64,000 nucleotides of DNA from Pseudanabaena sp. SR411 (GCF_002251945.1 NZ_NDHW01000036.1:1-64000); one strand, 5' to 3'; shown: positions 9,122 to 18,334, counted from the first letter of the stretch. The notes: generated from the letters alone by a model not told the origin. Numbers and translations are program-made.

Positions 9122-9982
9122 TCAATAGCATTGGAGAATAGTCCATACTTCGTCAAATCGTTTTGATGGAAGTGATGATTCTCGAATCCAGAAATAAAGT
9201 CTTCCCATATCTCCCCACATCATCTCTACATCGTCATCAGAATCTAACTGAAGTAGAAGTACCCAATCAGAAGCACTAGCCTCCAAGTCTTTAGCAATCA
9301 GATCGTTGTTTCCACTTGCATCACCATAGTTAAGCCCTTGGGAAGTAAGTTGGCATTCTAGTTGCATATCTCCTTGAATATTCGCCGAATGTCCAAAAAA
9401 CTGATGCATTGGTGCATCTCCTGACATCACTTTGCCAACATCTTCAATTAGGTTGAGATAATTATCTACACTATTTTGAGGAATCGCCATTTGCTCAAAT
9501 GCTAAAGAATCATAGCTAGGTAGAGATAATACTTCACGAAATTGCAGAGCATAAGGAGAAAATAGCCAGCCATTGTCGATGTCTGCACCTTCTGGCAATG
9601 AAGACGGAATTAGATTGTCAGTGGAAGGATGGTAAATAATTGCAGAACTTCCCCGATCGCTTGGATCAAAACCCCAAGGTTGCTCGATAGCATCGTAAAA
9701 GAAGTAAAGCATTCCAGAATTCGGGATATCCTTTGCAGAACCAAATCCCTGTAAGTCCGCACAGTTGATCTGAGCTAAAAAGCTAAGCGGACGTTCTTGC
9801 CATAACACCCATTGAAAATCTGCTGGCACATCAGGTAACCCACCAATGCGAGAAATACCGATTACGCCTCCTTGGAAATCCACTTTGGAAACATGAATAG
9901 CAGGCTTGATTGCTGATTCGATGCGATCAGCAAACATACCTAAATTATGTTTGTTAATTAGTTGTGAGATTTGGTTGTTCAT
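9122..9982 (-). CDS. YwqG-like (DUF1963) protein
   Basis: A 286-residue soluble protein with the DUF1963/YwqG signature: an early RIGGLPDVPADFQWV stretch, then PLSFLAQINCADL, and near the C-terminus WVLLLQLDSDDDVEMMWGDMGRLYFWIRESSL. The family is widespread and has no established biochemical role. The ATG at 9982 lies inside the end of the upstream epimerase gene (29-base overlap), suggesting translational coupling. The cupin gene follows. Confidence 0.85.
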   Translation of the reverse strand: MNNQISQLINKHNLGMFADRIESAIKPAIHVSKVDFQGGVIGISRIGGLPDVPADFQWVLWQERPLSFLAQINCADLQGFGSAKDIPNSGMLYFFYDAIEQPWGFDPSDRGSSAIIYHPSTDNLIPSSLPEGADIDNGWLFSPYALQFREVLSLPSYDSLAFEQMAIPQNSVDNYLNLIEDVGKVMSGDAPMHQFFGHSANIQGDMQLECQLTSQGLNYGDASGNNDLIAKDLEASASDWVLLLQLDSDDDVEMMWGDMGRLYFWIRESSLPSKRFDEVWTILQCY

Positions 9983-10964
9983 ACATTCTAAAACCCTGTT
10001 TTAAACTGTCTTGCGCCAAAAGATGTTGGCGATACCACACAATTGTATGGCGAATTGCTTCACGATGCGGTGTGGCAATATTACCAAAGGCACTGACAAA
10101 CTTAGAACTATCAACAACAAAGGGATTCTCAAACTGATACATCATCTCGATTGATTCAGCAGCTTCAGGAATAAATACAGCACCGATTCGCATCATCAAT
10201 TTGCCCATGCCATTCATTTTTGCTGGCAATTCCAATTCCTCAAAGAGAATATTTAACATTTCTCTTGTGGAGATCGTGGGTGCGTTGGGAACATGCCAGA
10301 CTTGCCCGATCGCCTCGTCACGCTCTCCCAAAATGATCATCGCTCTAGCAAAATCTCGAATATAGGTATAGGTATGTGGCAAATCCAAGTTTCCGATCGC
10401 TTCCGCTGTTTTACCTTGAAGCGCAGGAATAAACACGCGATCGCCAAATACAGAATTGAGAACGCCCTCACCATAAAAATCAGAGGATCGGGCGATCGCT
10501 ACTTTGGCTTTGCCTTCTCGATGAGCTGACATCAAGGTTTCCGCAAGTGCCGCCCGCATTTTACCCTTGTTGGTATGCGCTGCATAGGGAAGATCTTCGT
10601 GCATTGGTTCTTTAACCTTGCCGTAGCCATAGAGACTATCGCCATAGATCAACTTTGCGCCGCTAGCGATCGCCCCAGCGAGAATGCCTTGCTGCAATGG
10701 TGGAAATTCCTGAACCCAAGCTTTGAAGTTATACTTTGGCCCCGCACAGTGATAAATCACCTCTGCACCTTGGCAAACTCTCTGCGTAAAGCTGGAATTA
10801 GTTGCATCACCGATCTCTAGCACTATTCCTTGAGGCAAATGCACTTGATTATGGCGATTGACCATTCGCACTTTTTTACCCTTTGCGATCAGTTGATGGG
10901 AGATCGCCATGCCCAATGCACCTGTACCAAAAATAACGTGAAGTCCGTCCTGAGAAGCGTCCAT
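9954..10964 (-). CDS. NAD(P)-dependent epimerase/dehydratase (extended SDR)
   Basis: About 336 residues from the ATG at 10964 (MDASQDG), chosen because GGAG lies about 8 bases upstream. The N-terminal Rossmann motif is FGTGALG (GxGxxG-type). YGDSLYGYG lies where the SDR catalytic Tyr region is expected, although the usual YxxxK is not obvious; NKGKMRAALAE may substitute. The substrate is unknown; relatives act on nucleotide sugars or as uncharacterised oxidoreductases. It is divergent from a PadR gene with a shared palindromic operator candidate, so it is the likely regulated target. The two downstream genes probably form one transcript with it. Confidence 0.85.
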   Translation of the reverse strand: MDASQDGLHVIFGTGALGMAISHQLIAKGKKVRMVNRHNQVHLPQGIVLEIGDATNSSFTQRVCQGAEVIYHCAGPKYNFKAWVQEFPPLQQGILAGAIASGAKLIYGDSLYGYGKVKEPMHEDLPYAAHTNKGKMRAALAETLMSAHREGKAKVAIARSSDFYGEGVLNSVFGDRVFIPALQGKTAEAIGNLDLPHTYTYIRDFARAMIILGERDEAIGQVWHVPNAPTISTREMLNILFEELELPAKMNGMGKLMMRIGAVFIPEAAESIEMMYQFENPFVVDSSKFVSAFGNIATPHREAIRHTIVWYRQHLLAQDSLKQGFRMYEQPNLTTN

Positions 10965-11016
10965 GATTTTAGTCTCCTGCAACAAGGTAGCGAGATATTA
11001 GTATTCAATTAAGCTA

Positions 11017-11068
11017 ATATGCACTTAGTTGAATATGCTGAATAATGTATACTCAACTAAGTGCATAT
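11017..11068. promoter_or_regulatory. Candidate PadR operator: perfect 16-bp inverted repeat
   Basis: The arms ATATGCACTTAGTTGA (11017-11032) and TCAACTAAGTGCATAT (11053-11068) are perfect reverse complements separated by 20 bases. They sit between the divergent epimerase and PadR genes. A third, weaker half-site resembling TATTCAATTAAG is at about 11002-11013. PadR regulators commonly bind such palindromes in their own divergent promoters, so autoregulation plus control of the epimerase operon is the natural inference. Confidence 0.75.
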
Positions 11069-11100
11069 GTCAACCCCAATTATTGTCAATTTCCAAAAAT

Positions 11101-11646
11101 ATGTCCCTTGCTTACGCTCTCTTGGTTTCACTGGTTCAGGAACCGAAAAGTGGTTATGACCTCGCCAAACAATTTGATGGATCGGTGGGATTTTTCTGGC
11201 AAGCCACACACCAACAGATTTATCGAGAGCTAACCAAACTAGAGCAGCAAAGTCTTATCTCTGCCGAAGCGATCGCCCAAGAGGGAAAACCAGACAAAAA
11301 GATATTTTCTGTTACAGATCTAGGTTTGTCGCATCTAAAAATATGGCTACTGCAATCTAGCGATGTTGCATCTGTCAAAGATGAGTTTTTGCTTAAAATC
11401 TATGCTGGGTATTTAATTCCTGAAGAGGTGATCGCCCAAAAAATCAAAGATCATCGCCAACTGCATCAACAACAACTGGAAATTTATCAAGCGATCGAGC
11501 GTAACTTTTTTAATCATCCTGAAAAATGTAATATTGAATCTCGCTTTGCCTATTTAACTTTACGTCGAGGGATTAATTTTGAAAAAGGCTGGCTCGATTG
11601 GTGCGATGAAGTGTTATCAATCTTAATAACTTGGCAAGCGCTATAA
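11101..11646 (+). CDS. PadR-family transcriptional regulator
   Basis: About 181 residues from the ATG at 11101 (MSLAYALLVSLVQEPKSGYD). The winged-helix domain covers residues 1-90, with SGYDLAKQFDGSVGFFWQATHQQIYRELTKLEQQ as recognition region and GKPDKKIFSVTDLGLSHLKIWL as wing. The C-terminal helical part (about 95-180) should form the dimer, as in the PadR-s2/VirR-like group. These repressors usually respond to phenolic or other small compounds. An upstream in-frame start would run through the operator and is less likely. Confidence 0.9.
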   Translation: MSLAYALLVSLVQEPKSGYDLAKQFDGSVGFFWQATHQQIYRELTKLEQQSLISAEAIAQEGKPDKKIFSVTDLGLSHLKIWLLQSSDVASVKDEFLLKIYAGYLIPEEVIAQKIKDHRQLHQQQLEIYQAIERNFFNHPEKCNIESRFAYLTLRRGINFEKGWLDWCDEVLSILITWQAL

Positions 11647-11649
11647 AAT

Positions 11650-11694
11650 CCAAAAGATAAGTGGCGGCGCTTTGCGCCGCCACTTATCTTTTGG
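11650..11694 (+). terminator. Perfect 21-bp hairpin after the padR-like gene
   Basis: The left arm begins CCAAAAGATAAGTGGCGG and the right arm is its exact complement; the loop is TTT. The stem starts just after the stop codon. The core GCGGCGC/GCGCCGC resembles cores of other gene-end hairpins in this window (18293, 22446, 44026). Confidence 0.8.
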
Positions 11695-11784
11695 AAGCAA
11701 AACTTACATTGAAAAATAGCAAGTCACAGGATGGAACTGGGTAAGATTGACATATGTTGCTTCAGATCAACCGATTTGTTTTTT

Positions 11785-12126
11785 ATGAAAATTCAAAATA
11801 TTGTCATAACCGCGATCGCGCCAGTTCTAACACTATTTACCTTCTTCACTCCTAGTGCCAATGCACAATATCTGAGTGATTGTAATGTTCGGATTGTTGG
11901 AAGAGAAAGAGGAACGCGGGTTAACCTAAGGGATGGTGCTGGAACTGAGTATAGCAGTCCTTCATATTTGCTAGTAGGTCAATATGTAAACATGTTGAAT
12001 AATGCTTCTGGCAATAGGATCAGCCGTGAAGATAGTGAAGGATATACTTGGTACTATGTAGAATATGAGCCAAGTGCTACTAGAGGTTGGCTTCGAGAAG
12101 ATTTTATCGCCCCACGATGCAGTTAA
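11785..12126 (+). CDS. Secreted SH3-like domain protein
   Basis: About 113 residues from the ATG at 11785 (MKIQNIVITAIAP). A signal peptide with an AxA cleavage site (SANAQ) covers about residues 1-26. The mature part fits a bacterial SH3 domain: GTRVNLRDGAGTEYS, then VGQYVNMLNNASGNR, and YYVEYEPSATRGWLREDFI. Such domains bind cell-wall peptides or proteins outside the cytoplasm. The TAA stop is the first triplet of a dispersed double-hairpin repeat. An earlier in-frame ATG at 11731 gives an unlikely leader without signal character. Confidence 0.8.
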   Translation: MKIQNIVITAIAPVLTLFTFFTPSANAQYLSDCNVRIVGRERGTRVNLRDGAGTEYSSPSYLLVGQYVNMLNNASGNRISREDSEGYTWYYVEYEPSATRGWLREDFIAPRCS

Positions 12127-12230
12127 TACCAAAACACAAAATGGCTAAGCCATTTTGTGTTTTTAAAACCCTTACTGGGTTTGGTTTTTAATTCTCAAAA
12201 GTGTGGCAACACTTTTGGGAATTGGTATAA
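12124..12230 (+). repeat. Double-hairpin dispersed repeat, copy 2
   Basis: It starts TAATACC and ends TTGGTATAA. The first hairpin is ACACAAAATGGC/GCCATTTTGTGT and the second AAAAGTGT/ACACTTTT. The stop codon of the SH3-like gene is the TAA at the edge. The spacer CTTACTGGGTTTGGTTTTTAA is shared with copies 1 and 3. Confidence 0.9.
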
Positions 12231-12241
12231 AAAGTAGTTTC

Positions 12242-12276
12242 AAAAGAGATGCTACGCTTTGCTTAGCGTCTCTTTT
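12242..12276 (+). terminator. Hairpin with T-run upstream of the PCP_red gene
   Basis: AAAAGAGATGCTA pairs with TAGCGTCTCTTTT across a loop of about nine bases, with one mismatch, and is followed by a short T-run. It is a likely terminator for the SH3-like gene. Confidence 0.6.
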
Positions 12277-12347
12277 TGGGCTATTGCTAGGTTAAAATTT
12301 GTAAACCGCTAAGTAAAACAATAGATACAAATCAAACCTAAAAATCA

Positions 12348-12536
12348 ATGAGTGAAAAGATTGTATGGACTGCTGAAGCTGAAGCTAAGCTTAAAGATAT
12401 TCCTTTTTTTGTGCGTCCTTTTGCTCGTAAAAAGATTGAGAAATATGCTCAGGATAATAGTTTCTCACCAATCACTATCGAGATTTATGATCAAGCAAAA
12501 AAAATGTTCAACAAAAAATACGATCAAATGAATTAA
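12348..12536 (+). CDS. Stand-alone PCP_red domain protein
   Basis: A 62-residue protein. The stretch WTAEAEAKLKDIPFFVRPFA followed by RKKIEKYAQDN and ITIEIYDQAKK matches the PCP_red domain (PF08369). That domain is found at the C-terminus of the ChlB/BchB subunit of light-independent protochlorophyllide reductase and as small free proteins in cyanobacteria. The function of the free form is not established; a link with chlorophyll synthesis is an inference from homology. Double-hairpin repeats lie on both sides. Confidence 0.85.
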   Translation: MSEKIVWTAEAEAKLKDIPFFVRPFARKKIEKYAQDNSFSPITIEIYDQAKKMFNKKYDQMN

Positions 12537-12544
12537 AAAATCAA

Positions 12545-12692
12545 CCCAGTAGTACCAAAACACAAAATGGCTAAGCCATTTTGTGTTTTGGTACTACTGG
12601 GTTTGGTTTTTAATTCACGAAAGTGTAGCCGCACTTTCGTGAATTGGTATCAGGGTTTGAAGATCACAAAATGGCAGTGCCATTTTGTGATT
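12545..12692 (+). repeat. Double-hairpin dispersed repeat, copy 3, with a third hairpin
   Basis: The core copy spans about 12553-12650. Here the first hairpin is extended: starting CCCAGTAGTACCAAAACACA, about 27 bases each side are perfectly complementary around a TAA loop (12545-12601). The second hairpin is CACGAAAGTG/CACTTTCGTG. An extra hairpin, ATCACAAAATGGCA/TGCCATTTTGTGAT, follows at 12663-12692 and resembles the first hairpin of the family. The element lies between the PCP_red gene and the ATPase gene. Confidence 0.85.
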
Positions 12693-12735
12693 GTTATTAA
12701 GATAGGAAAAAGTTCTAATACAGAGCTTACAAAAT

Positions 12736-14430
12736 ATGAGTCAAACATCTGGGCAGTCAGTAGGGGAATCAGTCTGGAAAAGACTGCGTCTTGGCAACAT
12801 TGCAACCTGCGAAGAAGCATTACGATTTTTAGTAGATATTGAAGGTAATGTTCATTTGGCTTGGCTTGACCAAGATCTAACACATCGGTTTTTTCGCGAA
12901 TTTGAAGACCGTAGTATCTTGCAGCCCGTAATTCCATTACTACTGTGGCGAAATTGTTTTTATATTGGTAGTCCGCAAACTCTCAATGATGACCAGATCA
13001 AGCTGATTAGCGATCGCACCTTGACCGAGATCAAAGTAATCAGGATTACTACTGATAGCTATCGCAAATGGTTCCGTCGCCAAAATATTCCTAATCCTAA
13101 TCAGATCCATTCAGCACAGGCGATCAATCCCCTCACAGGAGAAACTGAGCAGGTGGATATTGGCGAAGTGACTGATCTCTATCTAGCGCAAGCCGTCGAT
13201 CAAACTCGTCGCATTAATGCCCTGATCTCGATCGCTTTGCAGCATCGTGCTAGTGACATCCACCTAGAGCCAACGCCCACAGGTTTACGAGTTCGCTTTC
13301 GCATTGATGGCATTTTGCGCGACATCAAAACCCTGCCCCTTGAAATCAGCCGCAAAATGATTGTCGCCCTCAAGGTAATGTCGGATATGGATATCGCCGA
13401 TAGTCGCCGCCCTCAAGACGGACGCATTGGCAAAGAATATACCAGTGATGAAAGCCTGCACCTTAATCTCGATATGCGGGTGAGTACCTTGCCCTGTGTT
13501 TGTGGTGAAAAAGCGGTAATTCGATTATTGCCTCGCGATAACCCTTTTTCTAATCATTTGGACTGTTTAGGATTTAGCGATCGCACCCTCAAAATTTATG
13601 ACAGTTGGCTACGACAACCTCAAGGACTGATCATCATGACTGGGCCCACGGGTTCAGGTAAAACCAGTACTCTTTACACCAGCTTGCAGGCGATCGCCCA
13701 AGAACATGTCAACGTAATTACCGTTGAAGATCCCGTTGAATACATCTTGCCAAATATCACCCAAACTCAAGTTTGTGAACCCGCAGGCATGACCTTTGCG
13801 GCGGGATTACGGGCGATTTTACGCCAAGATCCCGACATTGTGATGGTGGGTGAAGTTCGTGATCCTGAAACTGCGGAAACTGTCGTGCGGGCTGCGCTCA
13901 CAGGGCATTTAGTTCTCTCCACCATGCATACGAACGATGCGGCTAGTGCCATCCCCCGCCTCAAGGATCTTGGTCCCGATCCAGGATTGATTAGTGATGC
14001 TTTATTGGGTGTGGTCGCTCAGCGTCTAATTCGCAAAAACTGTCCACATTGCTCCGCGCCCCATCATCCTACCTTGTCAGAACTGCAAGCCCTAAGACTG
14101 GATCGTGATGATATTGATCCCAGTCATTGGCGCAAAGGTAAAGGTTGTGAAAAATGTTTTTTTACTGGTTATATTGGGCGAGAAGCTGTTGTTGAATTGA
14201 TCGATATTGATGATGCTTTTCGGCAAATGATTTATGAAGGGACAATTACCCAAATGAATCGTTATCTTAATGAAATTGACTTTAATTCATTCCGACTTGC
14301 AGCGATCGACAAATTAAACGCTGGTATAACCACAACCGAGGAAGTTTTGCGGGTCTTACCTCGTAGCGCCATATATCGAGTGAACTCACCTATTTCCCGC
14401 CAAGCTCATATTAAAGTTGTTAACTCATAA
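12736..14430 (+). CDS. GspE/PilB-family secretion or pilus assembly ATPase
   Basis: A 564-residue protein. After a divergent N-terminal region (1-150) comes the GspE core: HRASDIHLEPTPTGLRVRFR, Walker A GPTGSGKT near residue 303, VEDPVEY, the Walker B-like RQDPDIVMVGEVRD, and the His box TGHLVLSTMHTNDA. A CPHC...CEKC pair near residues 436-475 forms the zinc site of GspE/PilB. These ATPases power type IV pilus extension or type II secretion from the inner membrane face. It is shorter than typical PilB and has no pilus genes beside it, so it may be a paralogue of the main PilB. Confidence 0.92.
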   Translation: MSQTSGQSVGESVWKRLRLGNIATCEEALRFLVDIEGNVHLAWLDQDLTHRFFREFEDRSILQPVIPLLLWRNCFYIGSPQTLNDDQIKLISDRTLTEIKVIRITTDSYRKWFRRQNIPNPNQIHSAQAINPLTGETEQVDIGEVTDLYLAQAVDQTRRINALISIALQHRASDIHLEPTPTGLRVRFRIDGILRDIKTLPLEISRKMIVALKVMSDMDIADSRRPQDGRIGKEYTSDESLHLNLDMRVSTLPCVCGEKAVIRLLPRDNPFSNHLDCLGFSDRTLKIYDSWLRQPQGLIIMTGPTGSGKTSTLYTSLQAIAQEHVNVITVEDPVEYILPNITQTQVCEPAGMTFAAGLRAILRQDPDIVMVGEVRDPETAETVVRAALTGHLVLSTMHTNDAASAIPRLKDLGPDPGLISDALLGVVAQRLIRKNCPHCSAPHHPTLSELQALRLDRDDIDPSHWRKGKGCEKCFFTGYIGREAVVELIDIDDAFRQMIYEGTITQMNRYLNEIDFNSFRLAAIDKLNAGITTTEEVLRVLPRSAIYRVNSPISRQAHIKVVNS

Positions 14431-14471
14431 AAAAGAAAGACACCTGCGCCGAGCGTGGGTGTCTTTCTTTT
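14431..14471. terminator. Bidirectional terminator
   Basis: AAAAGAAAGACACC and GGTGTCTTTCTTTT are perfect inverted repeats around a 13-base loop. The element lies between the convergent ATPase and DUF427 genes and has A-runs and T-runs on the correct sides for both. Confidence 0.85.
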
Positions 14472-14754
14472 AAGACTGGACTTTTACGCCTCGCCAAAAA
14501 GCTACATAGCCTTTGATTTGCTTAGCCGCATCCTTTGGCTCAGGGTAGTACCATGCCGCATCCTTGTTGGTTTCGCCATTAACTTCGACACTGTAATAAC
14601 TTGCCACCCCTTTCCAACCACAAGTTGTATGGGTATTGCTCGGTTTAAAATACTCCATATTCAGCGAATCCGCAGGGAAATATTGATTGCCCTCCACCAC
14701 TTCGCAGCGATCGCTTTCTGCAAGAACAACACCATTCCAAATAGCTTTTTTCAT
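14470..14754 (-). CDS. DUF427 family protein
   Basis: A 94-residue protein with MKKAIWNGVVLAESD, a middle NMEYFKPSNTHTTCGWKGVASYYSV and AAWYYPEPKDAAKQIKGYVAFW. This is a clear match to DUF427, a small beta-rich domain whose function is not known. It is about full length for the family. Transcribed alone, towards the ATPase gene. Confidence 0.9.
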   Translation of the reverse strand: MKKAIWNGVVLAESDRCEVVEGNQYFPADSLNMEYFKPSNTHTTCGWKGVASYYSVEVNGETNKDAAWYYPEPKDAAKQIKGYVAFWRGVKVQS

Positions 14755-14901
14755 AAACTTGAGGCTTTGATAATTATTTTATTTATTATTGTAATGTTTG
14801 ATAGACTCAGCTAGTCAACTTTAGCGTTACTATAATTCTCTAGGTATAGAATACTAGAAACGCTAAAAATTGTTTAGTTTTGATGTAGTAAGGCTTGAGA
14901 C

Positions 14902-17043
14902 ATGCTTTTAATCACAGTTGGGACAGAACAATATCAATTTAACGCTTTAATGCATTGGATAGAATTGTTGATTAAGTACCAACTAATTAACGAAGATGTA
15001 TTAGTACAATACGGGGCTTCAACGCATTTGCCCGACGGGTCTAAAGCTTATCGAAATTTGTCTGAGCAAGAATTTTTGAACTTTGTGGAAAGAGCTAATT
15101 TAATTATTAGTCATTGTGATGAAGATATTGCTCAACTTTTAGAAGATAAAGATACGCCTTATGTACTTGTACCTCGTTTACATAGGTTTAGAGAATTTAT
15201 TGACAATCACCAAATGGAAGTTGCTGATGACTTTGAACGTCGAGGTATTCCGATCGCCAGATCCCCAGGAGATCTAGTCAAATTTATTAAATTACGACAG
15301 ACATCCTCGGTAAGCTCTAAAGTATCCGAGGCTCAATTATGTGAATATTTAAAAGATCGATATAAATCTCAAAAAAAGTTGATGCTGGTTTGTGCTGCGG
15401 GAGGATACTTTCGATATATGCAAAGCCTCCAAAGTTTCTGGGAAAACTATAATGATCGTCTATGGATATCAGTGCGGACTAGTATTACTGAGCGTGAAAT
15501 ACAAGATAGTCATCGCTATTGGGGATATGTTCCTGTCAAAGATAACTTACTAAATATTATTCGTAATTTATTCTTAGCTTTTAGAGCCGTACCTCGATAT
15601 AAGCCAGATCTAGTTGTTTCTACAGGTTCAGGGTTTTCTCTCCCATATTTATTAATTGCTAAGTTTTTTTGTGGTAGTAAAGTTGTTTTTATCGAATCGA
15701 AAACGCGCTTTCAAAAAATAGGCTTACCAGCATGGGTACTCATGAAATTAAGAGTGCTTGACCTAATTGTGGTTAGAAGTAAGGCGATCGCGAATCTGTA
15801 TCCTGAAGCTGTCTATATTCCTGTTAGTGATAATCTTAGTGATAAAACCAAGCAAAATAGAGATTATAAACAAGCTTCAATAGTTACTTTTGATGAAGTC
15901 GCATTTATATTTAGTCCTGAAAGGCTAGTATTTTCTACTGCTAGAGAATTTTTGCTTGATTTTCAATCTATTTGTAATATCGATGAATCCTATAAAAAGA
16001 TTGTGATCGATATGAGTCACACCACGGTTATGGATAGTGCAGGGCTAGGCGCTTTAACCAATTGCCTGCGAATGGCTACGGCAAATAAGACTCAATTAGC
16101 GTTGTGGAGTGTGAGTGATGCTGTTAGTGCTTTGATTGGAATATCTTCTATTAGTAATTTATTTATAACTGAACCAACTAGCAATACTTTTAGACTTTCT
16201 AATTCCATCCAAAGAACCAAAGTCAGAAATATTACGATGTTTGGTTTGTTGTTGTTTCGGACTCAACGACTGCTCAAAAAGATTCCTGTACTCAGAATTT
16301 TCTATCCCATTCTCAAATTTCTTTTCCCTTTCATTGACATTGATCCTAGTGTGCCTGTACATCCTTCAGTACGCAACCCAATTAAAAGAATAATCGATAT
16401 AATTGGTTCTTTAATTGGTCTAAGTTTTACTGCGGTTCTATTTATCCCGATCTCGATCGCAATTATGCTAGAGAGCAAAGGTAATGTTCTATTTGGACAA
16501 ATCCGTTGTGGACTACTGAGCAAGCCTTTCAAAATCTGGAAGTTTCGATCAATGGTACAGAATGCTGAGCAACTTCAAATCAAAGTTGAAAATCAGGTTG
16601 AGGCAAGCTCAAATGTGCCTATTGTTGATGGAGATGATACGACTGTAAGTGGCAAGTTTTTTAAGAATGCTGATGATCCTCGTGTAACTAGGGTGGGTAA
16701 ATTCTTAAGAAAGACTAGTCTCGACGAATTTCCACAATTTTGGAATGTCTTAATTGGAGATATGAGCTTAGTAGGAACTCGTCCTCCTACTTTTAATGAG
16801 ATTAACTCCTATGAATTGGAAGTTGAGTATCATGATGAGCGCTATACAGAATGGAATCGTCTAGATGTTAAACCAGGCATTACTGGTGTGTGGCAAGTAA
16901 ATGGTCGCTCTAATGTGAGATCCTTTGCGGAAGTGGTTAACTATGATATTGAGTATCGTAAAAATTGGAGTATTTGGTACGATCTCAAATTGATTGTCCA
17001 AACTTTTATGGTTCTATTTGATAGAAACAATAAGGCGGTGTAG
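14902..17043 (+). CDS. Four-domain exopolysaccharide enzyme: Alg13-like, Alg14-like, STAS, sugar transferase
   Basis: A 713-residue protein with four recognisable parts. Residues 1-132 resemble the GT28 C-terminal/Alg13 fold ([32 protein letters not shown]). Residues 155-310 resemble Alg14 ([36 protein letters not shown]). Residues 325-440 form a STAS domain with [20 protein letters not shown]; Ser379 lies where anti-sigma-factor antagonists are phosphorylated. Residues 490-710 form a bacterial sugar transferase of the WcaJ/EpsL type with a membrane helix (about 500-523), [45 protein letters not shown] and [14 protein letters not shown]. The last domain should transfer a phosphosugar to undecaprenyl phosphate; the Alg13/14 pair could add the second sugar. 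Regulation through the STAS domain is an inference. The gene stands alone. Confidence 0.85.
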   Translation: MLLITVGTEQYQFNALMHWIELLIKYQLINEDVLVQYGASTHLPDGSKAYRNLSEQEFLNFVERANLIISHCDEDIAQLLEDKDTPYVLVPRLHRFREFIDNHQMEVADDFERRGIPIARSPGDLVKFIKLRQTSSVSSKVSEAQLCEYLKDRYKSQKKLMLVCAAGGYFRYMQSLQSFWENYNDRLWISVRTSITEREIQDSHRYWGYVPVKDNLLNIIRNLFLAFRAVPRYKPDLVVSTGSGFSLPYLLIAKFFCGSKVVFIESKTRFQKIGLPAWVLMKLRVLDLIVVRSKAIANLYPEAVYIPVSDNLSDKTKQNRDYKQASIVTFDEVAFIFSPERLVFSTAREFLLDFQSICNIDESYKKIVIDMSHTTVMDSAGLGALTNCLRMATANKTQLALWSVSDAVSALIGISSISNLFITEPTSNTFRLSNSIQRTKVRNITMFGLLLFRTQRLLKKIPVLRIFYPILKFLFPFIDIDPSVPVHPSVRNPIKRIIDIIGSLIGLSFTAVLFIPISIAIMLESKGNVLFGQIRCGLLSKPFKIWKFRSMVQNAEQLQIKVENQVEASSNVPIVDGDDTTVSGKFFKNADDPRVTRVGKFLRKTSLDEFPQFWNVLIGDMSLVGTRPPTFNEINSYELEVEYHDERYTEWNRLDVKPGITGVWQVNGRSNVRSFAEVVNYDIEYRKNWSIWYDLKLIVQTFMVLFDRNNKAV

Positions 17044-17136
17044 CTAATCACAAGAACTCATGCATTTGAAACTAAAGAAGCGTAAAGCGCTAAAGCGTTG
17101 TATCCTTTTAAGCAATAGCTATATATAGAAGGGATT

Positions 17137-18183
17137 ATGGAACAGAATTGGTCACAACTGCTAAAGCAGCTGATGGATAGACAAACCCTGATGAGCGAAC
17201 AGGCTACAGCGCTGATGCAGGGTTGGCTAGAAGGAGCGATCGCCCCAGAGCTATCGGGGGCAATTTTGACGGCTCTGCAATTTAAGGGGATTGAGGCTTC
17301 TGAATTAGCTGCCATGGCGAATGTGCTGCAATCTCAGAGTGAAGGGCAAAAGTTTAAAGATCAATTTGGTCATATTGTTGATCGCACTAAACCTTTAATA
17401 GATACTTGTGGCACTGGAGGTGATGGTGCATCGACGTTTAATATTTCTACTTCCGTTGCGTTTGTAGTTGCCGCCGCAGGGATTCCCGTAGCGAAGCATG
17501 GAAATCGGGCGGTTTCGAGTCGCTCTGGCTCGGCAGATGTTTTGGAAGCGATCGGGATTCATCTTGGTACATCCACAGAAAAAATTTACGAAGCTTTACC
17601 TGCGGTGGGGATTACCTTCCTATTTGCTCCGAGTTGGCATCCTGCCATGAAAGCGGTTGGCGCAATTCGCAAAAGTTTAGGAGTTCGCACCGTATTTAAC
17701 TTGATTGGTCCACTGGTCAATCCGCTTCATCCTACGGCTCAAGTTTTAGGAGTTTATAATAAGCAACTAACCCATACCGTCGCCGAAGCTTTGCGTTTAC
17801 TTGATCGCCAGCAAGCTGTGGTTCTCCATAGTCGAGAAGGGATGGATGAAGCAGGTTTAGGAGATCTGACAGATATCTCGTTTTTGTGTGATGGGGTGGT
17901 GATGGAAGAAGCGATCGCCCCTCAAGAGTTGGGATTAACTCCTGCTCCAATCGAAAGTCTGAAGGGTGGAAATGTTCAGGAAAATGCCGAGATTTTACGG
18001 GCAGTTTTGCAAGGGAAAGGAAGTCAAGCTCAAACCGATTGTGTTGCCCTCAATAGTGGCTTAGCTCTACGAATTGGTGGGGCGGCGAGTACTTGGGCTG
18101 AAGGTGTCCGTTTTGCTTCTGAAATTCTCAAAAGTGGTGCAGCTTGGTCAAAAGCAGAAGAATTAGTTGCCTTCTTAAAATAA
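17137..18183 (+). CDS. trpD: Anthranilate phosphoribosyltransferase
   Basis: A 348-residue protein that joins anthranilate to PRPP in tryptophan synthesis. The PRPP-binding motif [52 protein letters not shown], and [13 protein letters not shown] are all present. The length matches the family. No other trp gene is adjacent, which is normal for cyanobacteria. Confidence 0.96.
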   Translation: MEQNWSQLLKQLMDRQTLMSEQATALMQGWLEGAIAPELSGAILTALQFKGIEASELAAMANVLQSQSEGQKFKDQFGHIVDRTKPLIDTCGTGGDGASTFNISTSVAFVVAAAGIPVAKHGNRAVSSRSGSADVLEAIGIHLGTSTEKIYEALPAVGITFLFAPSWHPAMKAVGAIRKSLGVRTVFNLIGPLVNPLHPTAQVLGVYNKQLTHTVAEALRLLDRQQAVVLHSREGMDEAGLGDLTDISFLCDGVVMEEAIAPQELGLTPAPIESLKGGNVQENAEILRAVLQGKGSQAQTDCVALNSGLALRIGGAASTWAEGVRFASEILKSGAAWSKAEELVAFLK

Positions 18184-18208
18184 AAAACTAACGTTGAAAA
18201 TTTCTCTA

Positions 18209-18249
18209 GATCCCACCAGCCCCCCTTTTTAAAGGGGGCTGGTGGGATC
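18209..18249 (+). terminator. C-rich hairpin after trpD
   Basis: GATCCCACCAGCCCCC pairs with GGGGGCTGGTGGGATC around an A/T-rich loop, with one extra C in the left arm. Such C-rich/G-rich hairpins are dispersed in cyanobacterial genomes. The following stretch to about 18287 (CTCTTAGA, then AAAGTAATTC) resembles the sequence after the similar hairpin at 52906, so both may be copies of one element. Confidence 0.6.
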
Positions 18250-18292
18250 TCTTAGAGTTTTTAACTAAAGAAAGTAATTCTAAATGGTGTCG

Positions 18293-18321
18293 TAAGTGGC
18301 GGCGCTTCGCGTCGCCACTTA
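18293..18321 (+). repeat. Short GC-core hairpin before the VOC gene
   Basis: TAAGTGGCGGCGC and GCGTCGCCACTTA form a 13-bp stem with one mismatch and loop TTC. It ends 13 bases before the preferred start of the VOC gene, so it may influence initiation, although it resembles the gene-end hairpin at 11650 in its core sequence. Confidence 0.6.
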
Positions 18322-18334
18322 TGCTCTTAAATTT

